From Spartobacteria bacterium (lineage in GTDB: Bacteria; Verrucomicrobiota; Verrucomicrobiia; Chthoniobacterales; Chthoniobacteraceae), in assembly GCA_021324395.1 (NCBI GenBank), contig JAJPJG010000057.1, forward strand, positions 26,053 through 90,052: 64,000 bases of DNA. The letters are read 5' to 3'. A model generated the notes under the pieces. The model ran no database searches. It was not told the origin of the DNA and saw only the letters and a list, made by a program, of their open reading frames with translations. The position numbers and the translations under genes were made by a program. Shown piece after piece: positions 58,471 to 64,000 of this stretch. The number at the start of each line of letters is the position of its first letter. Within the stretch, counting starts at the first letter, position 1.

Positions 58471-59763
58471 TTAGTTCGCAGCGGTTTTCTTTTCGAGCTG
58501 TTCGTCGAGACCTTTCAACAGAAACGGCTCGCCTTTCACTTCAGGAAACGTCTTGAGAATCTTGAACTGACCGTTCGCCAGTGTGCTGCCGATATACACG
58601 TTTTTGACTGTGTGATGATTGGCTTGCATCGTGGTTTTGCCGCCAGGTCCCGCAAAGTTAATCTCGCCCGATTCGAGCGCAGTGCGGACTTTGTCCACGT
58701 CAAACGAGCCGGCTTTCTCGACCGCTTTTTTCCAGAGGTAAACGCCGTCGTAGGAAAGCACCATCGGACTGTCCACCGCGCGTTTTTCTTTCACCACTCC
58801 CGGATAATTTTCGGTCTTCAGCCAATCGTTCCATTTCGCGAGGAAGCTTTTGTTTTCAGGCGACTTGAGCGACATGAAATAAGTCCAGCAGCCGAGTTCG
58901 CCGACGAGGTCTTTGGTTGGCAAGGCGCGGAGTTCGTCTTCCGCCAGGCTGAACGAAACAACCGGGCAACTCGCCGGAGTCAGGCCTGCAGCGGCGATTT
59001 CCTTGAAGAAGGGAACGTTCGAGTCGCCGTTGATCGTATTGATCACACAAGCGTCGCCGCTCGCGGCGAATTCCTTAATGTCCGACACGATCTGTTGATA
59101 ATCGGTGTGGCCGAACGGTGTGTATTTGCCGGCAGAAATGACTTTGCCGGAATCATCCTTGCGCAAACCACCACCAATGTTTTCAACCGGCACGCCGTGG
59201 AGCTGCAGGTATTTAAAAAGGATAAGATTCGTGGTCTGCGGATAAACGTAATCGGTGCCAATGAGGTAAAATTTCTTTTTGCCTTGCGCCAGCAGATAAT
59301 CGACCGCTGGTGTCGCTTGCTGGTTCACCGCTTCCGCAGTGTAGAAGATGTTTTTCGAGAGCTCTTCGCCTTCGTATTGCACTGGATAAAAGAGCAGACC
59401 GTTGTCTTTTTCGAACACCGGCAGCACCGATTTGCGACTCACCGATGTCCAGCAACCGAAGACGCACGCGACTTTGTCTTCTTCCAAGAGTTGCTTCGCT
59501 TTTTCTGCGAAGAGCGGCCAGTTCGATGCACCGTCGACGATCACGGGCTCGATCTTTTTGCCCATCACGCCGCCGCTTTTGTTAATTTCGTCAAATGTAT
59601 AGAGCAGGATGTCGCGCAACGAAGTTTCGCTGATTGCCATCGTGCCGCTGAGCGAGTGCAGGATGCCGACTTTGACGGTGTCTTCCGCGTGGAGAACCGG
59701 CGCGGCATTGAGTGTGAATGCGGCCAGAGTGACCGCGCTGAAACTGCGAATGAATTTTTTCAT
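58471..59763 (-). CDS. urtA: Urea ABC transporter substrate-binding protein UrtA
   Basis: 430 residues from the ATG at 59763. Signal peptide [20 protein letters not shown] ends near HAE. The mature protein starts [20 protein letters not shown] and contains [20 protein letters not shown] and [20 protein letters not shown], typical UrtA/AmiC-like blocks. It is the periplasmic urea binder of the urtABCDE system. The preceding outer-membrane gene ends at a strong terminator 60 bases upstream. Confidence 0.95.
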   Translation of the reverse strand: MKKFIRSFSAVTLAAFTLNAAPVLHAEDTVKVGILHSLSGTMAISETSLRDILLYTFDEINKSGGVMGKKIEPVIVDGASNWPLFAEKAKQLLEEDKVACVFGCWTSVSRKSVLPVFEKDNGLLFYPVQYEGEELSKNIFYTAEAVNQQATPAVDYLLAQGKKKFYLIGTDYVYPQTTNLILFKYLQLHGVPVENIGGGLRKDDSGKVISAGKYTPFGHTDYQQIVSDIKEFAASGDACVINTINGDSNVPFFKEIAAAGLTPASCPVVSFSLAEDELRALPTKDLVGELGCWTYFMSLKSPENKSFLAKWNDWLKTENYPGVVKEKRAVDSPMVLSYDGVYLWKKAVEKAGSFDVDKVRTALESGEINFAGPGGKTTMQANHHTVKNVYIGSTLANGQFKILKTFPEVKGEPFLLKGLDEQLEKKTAAN

Positions 59764-59826
59764 GAGTGTTGTTGTGGAAATTGCGCGGCCGAGGGAGGCG
59801 ACTTGGTTGAGTTTTTGAGTTTTAAA

Positions 59827-59888
59827 AAACATCCGGTTCCGGGCTCCTCCAAACAAACCACGTCGGAGGAACCCGGAAGACCGGATGA
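59827..59888 (-). terminator. Intrinsic terminator of the outer-membrane protein gene
   Basis: On the minus strand a long stem (CCGGTCTTCCGGGTTCCTCC against GGAGGAGCCCGGAACCGG) is followed by TTTTTT. It lies right after the outer-membrane gene stop and before urtA, so urtA probably needs read-through or its own promoter. Confidence 0.85.
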
Positions 59889-59893
59889 GAGTG

Positions 59894-60808
59894 TTAGAAC
59901 GCGACTGCTACGCCAGTCTGGCCGACCCAGTCGTTGTGATGACCGTTGTCCACGATCGCCAGGTGTTCGTGCAGGTAGTAATAGGTCGCACCGACATTGT
60001 AGGTCCAGGTGCCGAGGCATTTCGGCATGAAGCCGAGGCCCACCGAGACGTTAGCGCCAGCCGAGAAATAGCCGAAGCCATCACCAGCATAGAAATGCTG
60101 CGCGCCAAAGCCCGCCATGATAGGCAGCGTCAGCGTCGTCGGGAACATGCCGTCTTTCACGAGCGTGAACGAAGGCGCGATGCCCGGCTCGAAATACCAG
60201 CCGTCCGGTCCGAGACCGGCGAATCCTTCTGGATTTCCGCCACCGGGCAGTTCCTTCAGGACAGTGATATGCGGGTGCAGCGCCCACATGCCGAGCAAAT
60301 CGCTGTCGTTATAGGACAGCGTGGCGTTGATGCTGCGGGCTGCGTTGAACGAGCCATCCGGGCTGTCGAACTCATAGTAGTTCGTCGCGAGTGTGAAGTT
60401 CTTCAGGAACGTCACGGCGATGCCTGGCGTGTAGTCGAATTCATACCACGCGGCGAGCGTATTGTGCGCCGACGCGAACGGACGATGCGACTGGAGGCTG
60501 AACCAGACGCTCGCATTCAGCGTGATGCTGTTGATGAAAGCGCTGTCGCCACCGTCGTAGACCTTGAAGTAAATGTCGGCGTAGGGCTGTCCGATCACGC
60601 CTTGATCTTCGAGGTCAATGCCACGCGAAAAGTATTTCGTGACGAAGTTCACGCCGAGGTCGCCGCTAATGCACGACTTCTGCGCTTCCTCGACGACATT
60701 TTTCGCCTCTTTGCCACTGGTCTCAGTCCCTGCGAAAGCAGCCGCCGGAAGCAAAGCTCCGATGGTCATGGCCAACGCGGTGACGGTGAGTTTATGTGTT
60801 TTTAACAT
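59894..60808 (-). CDS. Outer-membrane beta-barrel protein (putative porin)
   Basis: 304 residues from the ATG at 60808, with an AAGGAG ribosome-binding site. Signal peptide ends AAAFAG. The mature part has alternating aromatic-rich strands ([48 protein letters not shown]). It ends in a C-terminal Phe (GQTGVAVAF), as in outer-membrane barrels. It resembles small putative porins of the TorF kind, but I am not sure of the family. Its position directly upstream of urtA suggests passage of urea or related solutes through the outer membrane. A candidate sigma-54 promoter and an 18-bp palindrome precede it. Confidence 0.75.
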   Translation of the reverse strand: MLKTHKLTVTALAMTIGALLPAAAFAGTETSGKEAKNVVEEAQKSCISGDLGVNFVTKYFSRGIDLEDQGVIGQPYADIYFKVYDGGDSAFINSITLNASVWFSLQSHRPFASAHNTLAAWYEFDYTPGIAVTFLKNFTLATNYYEFDSPDGSFNAARSINATLSYNDSDLLGMWALHPHITVLKELPGGGNPEGFAGLGPDGWYFEPGIAPSFTLVKDGMFPTTLTLPIMAGFGAQHFYAGDGFGYFSAGANVSVGLGFMPKCLGTWTYNVGATYYYLHEHLAIVDNGHHNDWVGQTGVAVAF

Positions 60809-60843
60809 GGATTCTCCTTGAGTTGTTTTAGTTTGAGGTTTGG

Positions 60844-60861
60844 GTGCCAATGATTTGGCAC
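60844..60861. promoter_or_regulatory. 18-bp palindrome upstream of the porin gene
   Basis: GTGCCAA and TTGGCAC are perfect inverted arms around TGAT, 36 to 53 bases before the porin ATG. Placement between the candidate -12 box and the start suits a repressor operator or a transcription-start hairpin. The binding factor is unknown. Confidence 0.5.
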
Positions 60862-60871
60862 GTGCGCCGAT

Positions 60872-60887
60872 AGCAGCCGCCTTGCCA
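60872..60887 (-). promoter_or_regulatory. Candidate sigma-54 (-24/-12) promoter for the porin gene
   Basis: Minus strand TGGCAAGGCGGCTGCT has GG and GC with the exact sigma-54 spacing (consensus TGGCAC-N5-TTGCW) with two mismatches. It would give a leader of about 50 bases. Sigma-54 control would fit nitrogen regulation, but no NtrC site was recognised. Confidence 0.4.
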
Positions 60888-61049
60888 CGCTGTGCGAAAT
60901 TTTTTCTTCGGATGTAAGTTCCTTATTCCGAATGCAGTCTACCGATCCGAAAAACGCAACCGCGCTGGTTACAAAAAACCAACTGCCTAAATCGCCACAC
61001 TTTTTCCGCGCAGTGGACGAAAAGATGCAGCGCCTTTGCCGCGTTTTTT

Positions 61050-62237
61050 TCAGCGAAACGACTGCGCGAAATCGCTCGCGCTCTTTTCCGTCTTCTGTGG
61101 TTTCTTGAACTTCGAGCCCGCGACGAGTTGCTTCAGCTTGCGCTCGTAAGCCTTCGCATCAAGCGGAAACTCGATCGTCTTTCCCTGCAGCGAGGAAAAC
61201 AAAATCGCGTTCGCCAGCTCGACCGAATGAATCCCCTCCTGCGCCGGCGCGATTAGCGGCGCGTTATCGAGAATCGCATTGGCGAAATTGCACAAAATCT
61301 CGTTGTGCTGCCCGCCGTGGCCGCTGAGCGGAATTCGCACGTCCCATGTCGACGGCGTGGCGAACGCCTGTTTCGACGTGCGGCTAAATTTCGACATCTC
61401 CACTTCGTTGCGCATAAAACGCAGCTCGTCGTTTTCGTAAACGACACGCCCGCGCTCGCCGGCGATCTCCAGCCGGTTCGTGCCGGGCGCTTCGCCGGTT
61501 GACGCGATGAAGACCGCCGTTGCTCCGTTCGCGTATTCAAAATAAGCGGTCACATCGTCCTCGACCTCGATGTTGTGATAACGCCCCATTGTGCAAAACG
61601 CGCGCACGCGTTTCGGCATGCCGAATATCCACTGAAACAAATCCAGATTGTGCGGGCACTGGTTTAGCAACACGCCGCCACCCTCGCCCGCCCACGTCGC
61701 GCGCCATCCGCCGCTCGCGTAGTAAGCTTCCGTGCGAAACCAATTCGTAACGATCCAGTTCACGCGCCGGATTTCGCCGAGTTTGCCGCTGCGCAACAAC
61801 TTTCGCACTTTTTGAAAAAACGGATCGGTGCGCTGATTGAACATCGCGGCAAAAACCTGCCGCTTGTTCGTGTGCGCCGCGATCAGCCGTTCGCAATCGG
61901 CTTTGTGCACCGAGATCGGTTTCTCGACTAAAACGTGCAGCCCGTTTTTCAGCGCGTCGATGCCGATGGTCGTGTGCGAATAATGCGGCGTCGCGATCAG
62001 CACCGCGTCGACCGCGCCAGAGCGAATCAGCTCCTCGCTGCGCGTGAACGTCTTCACCTGCGAATCAAATTCGAGCTTGTCCGGATTCGTGTCGCACACC
62101 GCCGCGAGTTCCATGCGTGGGATTTTTCCCTCGAGCACACTGCGCGCGTGCGCCGCGCCCATGTTGCCGAGCCCGACGATGCCGAGCCGCAGTCCTTTGT
62201 TTCCGGTGCCGATGATGCCGAGGCGGACCTTGTTCAT
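61050..62237 (-). CDS. Gfo/Idh/MocA-family oxidoreductase with duplicated N-terminal nucleotide-binding motif
   Basis: 395 residues from the ATG at 62237. Rossmann domain with the family Lys in HVLVEKPISVHKAD and catalytic region GGVLLNQCPHNLDLFQWIFG, then the alpha/beta C-terminal domain. NAD(P)-dependent oxidation or reduction of a sugar or cyclitol is usual; the substrate is unknown. The start is odd: VRLGIIGTGNKG is followed at once by LRLGIVGLGNMG, a diverged tandem copy of the first beta strand and GxGxxG loop. There is no better in-frame ATG between the copies. Confidence 0.9.
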   Translation of the reverse strand: MNKVRLGIIGTGNKGLRLGIVGLGNMGAAHARSVLEGKIPRMELAAVCDTNPDKLEFDSQVKTFTRSEELIRSGAVDAVLIATPHYSHTTIGIDALKNGLHVLVEKPISVHKADCERLIAAHTNKRQVFAAMFNQRTDPFFQKVRKLLRSGKLGEIRRVNWIVTNWFRTEAYYASGGWRATWAGEGGGVLLNQCPHNLDLFQWIFGMPKRVRAFCTMGRYHNIEVEDDVTAYFEYANGATAVFIASTGEAPGTNRLEIAGERGRVVYENDELRFMRNEVEMSKFSRTSKQAFATPSTWDVRIPLSGHGGQHNEILCNFANAILDNAPLIAPAQEGIHSVELANAILFSSLQGKTIEFPLDAKAYERKLKQLVAGSKFKKPQKTEKSASDFAQSFR

Positions 62238-62239
62238 TG

Positions 62240-62338
62240 ATGAAGAATGATTGGATGATTGATGATTTAAGAATGGCACGCCAGGCGCACGCTGGGACGA
62301 ATCATAAATCGTAAATCCTAAATCATAAATGCCATTCC
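62240..62338. repeat. Heptamer-based imperfect inverted repeat
   Basis: Arms gattgga-tgattga-tgattta and inverted aatcata-aatcgta-aatccta-aatcata flank a spacer cgccaggcgcacgctgggac. It occupies most of the gap between the oxidoreductase and ilvH promoters. Confidence 0.65.
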
Positions 62339-62390
62339 TCTTTTCGTTTGACGAAATCGCGAAACCGGCAAAACATCGCGACCCTTTTTT

Positions 62391-62867
62391 ATGCGTCACA
62401 CGATCTCCGTGCTGGTCGAAAACAAATTCGGTGTGCTTACGCGCATTGCTGGCATGTTCAGCGGGCGCGGCTTTAATATCGACACGCTCAACGTCGGGCC
62501 CACGCTCGACCCGAGCACGTCGCGCATGACCATCGTCGTCCGCGGCGACGACACCGTGCTGGACCAGGTTGTTAAACAACTAAACAAGCTCGTCGACGTG
62601 ATCGACATCCAGGATTTCCGCGAAGGCGAATACGTCGACCGAGAGCTCGTGCTGCTGCGCGTGAACGTCGATTCCAAAACGCGCGCTGAAGTGATGCAAA
62701 TCTGCGACATCTTCCGCGCGAAAATCATCGACGTGCAACCAAAGAACGTCTCGATCGAAGTGACCGGCAACGAGAGCAAAATCGACAAGTTCCTTTTCCT
62801 GATGCGCCCGTTCGGCATCGCCGACCTCACCCGCACTGGTCGCGTCGCGCTCGCGCGGAAAGAGTAA
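62391..62867 (+). CDS. ilvH: Acetolactate synthase small (regulatory) subunit
   Basis: 158 residues, starting MRHTISVLVENKFGVLTRIA with the ACT-domain GMFSGRGFNIDTLNVGPT, and a second ferredoxin-like half (LVLLRVNVDSKTRAEVMQIC). Standard IlvH length. It confers valine feedback on the large subunit, which is not in the window. Divergent from the oxidoreductase gene and convergent with the MFS gene. Confidence 0.96.
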   Translation: MRHTISVLVENKFGVLTRIAGMFSGRGFNIDTLNVGPTLDPSTSRMTIVVRGDDTVLDQVVKQLNKLVDVIDIQDFREGEYVDRELVLLRVNVDSKTRAEVMQICDIFRAKIIDVQPKNVSIEVTGNESKIDKFLFLMRPFGIADLTRTGRVALARKE

Positions 62868-62964
62868 TCTTAACGCTGGAGCGCCGGCTGTCGCTTTTTC
62901 GCCGGATGCGAACTTTAAGCGGAATTTGCGAACTTCGGCGCAGTCGCGCTGCAGCGATCCGGTT

Positions 62965-64000
62965 TTACGGCGCTTCGGCGATCAAGTGCGTCACGACCGG
63001 CGGCTCTTTGCCAATGTGGAAACCGAGCGCGATTTTCTCAACGTCGCGGTCGTAAATCGTCGCTCGCTCGTGCTGGCGCAAATGCTCCAGCCACGATTCC
63101 ACAACGAAAGCCTCGACGAAGCGCGCCGGCTCGGCGATGTCGCTGTAAAGTCGCCAGCGCATCGCACCATCGCGCAGCCGGTGACGCCGCACTTCCTCCA
63201 TCGCGCTCTTGAAGTCGCTCGAACGCGCTGCATCGATGCGATACTCGACCATCACGAGCACGGGCGCGCCTTCCATTTTCACATCGCCGGCGATGGCCGG
63301 TTCCGGCCAGTGCATCGAGGGCGTGACGTCGATTTCTTCCGCCGCGTGCAGTGGAAAGCGAATTGCCGCGGGCAGGCTTAAAATCAAGCCTGCAGCGGCT
63401 GCGTCGAGCGCGAGCGGCACGCCGATGTGCGATGCGACCGCGCCCCAAAGCGCGCTGCCAAGCGCCATGCCGCCGAAAAATAACAGGATGTAAATCGAAA
63501 GTGCCCGCGCACGCACCCAGTCGGCGATGATGGTCTGCGCCGACGCATTCAAACTCGAGAGCGCCGCGATCCACGCGTAACCGCCCGCGAGCAGCGCGAT
63601 GCCGAGCAGCACGATGTTTTCGGTAACCGAAACGGCCGCGCTGACCACCGCGAACAAGACACTCGCACCGCTGACGATTTGCTCGACGGAAAACCGCGCG
63701 CGCAATCGCGGCAACGTCGCCGCTGCAATCAGCGCGCCGGCACCGAGTCCGCCGAGCAGCAGCCCGTAACCGAGCGAACCGAAGTGAAGTTCGTTGCGCG
63801 CGATCAACGGCAGCAACGCCCAGATCGCGCTGCCGCAAATCGAAAAAGTCACCGTGCGCACAAACACCGCGTGCAGCGCCGGCGCGTGCCGCACGTAGCG
63901 CAAACCCGCGCGCATCGCCCCGATGAAACGTTCGCCTGGCAACACGCCCGGCGTTTTCTCGCGCCGCCAGCGCGTCAGCACGATGACGACGCCAAGGAAC
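62965..64000 (-). CDS. MFS transporter (EntS/MFS_3-like) fused to an ABM-type domain, 5' end outside window
   Basis: The frame stays open to the window edge, so the N-terminus is missing. The visible 345 residues hold the C-terminal half of an MFS_3-like carrier (LPLIARNELHFGSLGYGLLL, IGVPLALDAAAAGLILSLPA). A soluble ~100-residue tail then resembles an antibiotic-biosynthesis-monooxygenase (dimeric alpha-beta barrel) domain (VLVMVEYRIDAARSSDFKSA, VEAFVVESWLEHLRQHERAT). Similar fusions occur in many genomes. Export of a siderophore, drug or other small molecule is likely; substrate unknown. Confidence 0.83.
   Translation of the reverse strand, partial: FLGVVIVLTRWRREKTPGVLPGERFIGAMRAGLRYVRHAPALHAVFVRTVTFSICGSAIWALLPLIARNELHFGSLGYGLLLGGLGAGALIAAATLPRLRARFSVEQIVSGASVLFAVVSAAVSVTENIVLLGIALLAGGYAWIAALSSLNASAQTIIADWVRARALSIYILLFFGGMALGSALWGAVASHIGVPLALDAAAAGLILSLPAAIRFPLHAAEEIDVTPSMHWPEPAIAGDVKMEGAPVLVMVEYRIDAARSSDFKSAMEEVRRHRLRDGAMRWRLYSDIAEPARFVEAFVVESWLEHLRQHERATIYDRDVEKIALGFHIGKEPPVVTHLIAEAP

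Noticed and set aside
62238..62579. 114-residue N-terminal extension of the oxidoreductase frame
   Set aside because: Runs through a heptamer repeat and the antisense of ilvH; the Rossmann start follows the ATG at 62237.

Overview
The window is a high-GC, gene-dense bacterial chromosome segment with about 64 supportable protein genes. No phage, plasmid, rRNA or tRNA genes were seen. The content suggests a free-living Gram-negative soil or freshwater bacterium: lipid-A-type acyltransferase, LpxH-like phosphoesterase, outer-membrane barrel protein, long-form IspH, stand-alone citramalate synthase, L-fucose isomerase, heptamer-based intergenic repeats and a cluster of integron attC sites. My best guess is Verrucomicrobiota, Spartobacteria-like. 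That is an inference from gene mix, not a marker-gene result.

Left part (1-17 kb): the end of an MgtA-type Mg2+ ATPase and a PTS IIA-domain protein are followed on the minus strand by an aquaporin, an MBL hydrolase and two tandem KimA-like APC permeases with universal-stress domains. A c-di-AMP (ydaO/yuaA) riboswitch lies upstream of the permeases. A divergent NlpC/P60 hydrolase, argG, a VOC-GNAT fusion, an organophosphate-type MFS carrier, a sugar nucleotidyltransferase, a DUF2934 protein and cimA come next. A MarR-controlled redox operon (marR, SDR, Fe-S/SCP2 protein, quinone-reductase-like MDR) follows, with a matching operator before marR and before the SDR gene.

Middle part (18-38 kb): from about 18.4 to 20.15 kb there is a minus-strand cluster of three or four integron gene cassettes with about 59-60-bp attC sites and no integrase in view. 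It is followed by a strictly phased 21-bp minisatellite and fucI. A signalling island (22.7-30.9 kb) has seven two-component proteins, including a histidine kinase with a plant-ETR1-like ethylene-binding membrane domain. Envelope and isoprenoid genes (LpxL-like, L,D-transpeptidase, ispH, LpxH-like) follow, then another receiver and a hybrid kinase.

Right part (38-61 kb): an almost entirely minus-strand nitrogen-scavenging block. It contains an outer-membrane protein and urtABCDE urea importer behind a possible sigma-54 promoter. Next is a tightly overlapping operon of a Ni-type ureohydrolase resembling guanidine hydrolases, a creatininase-family amidohydrolase, a type III glutamine synthetase-like enzyme, a NitT/TauT ABC importer, a deacetylase, a Rieske oxygenase and a TIM-barrel enzyme. 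A nickel transporter and ureABCEFGD complete it. Read together, the block could import a guanidino or N-methylated compound, release urea, hydrolyse it with urease and capture ammonia. The right edge has a Gfo/Idh/MocA oxidoreductase with a duplicated nucleotide-binding start, ilvH, and a truncated MFS-monooxygenase fusion.
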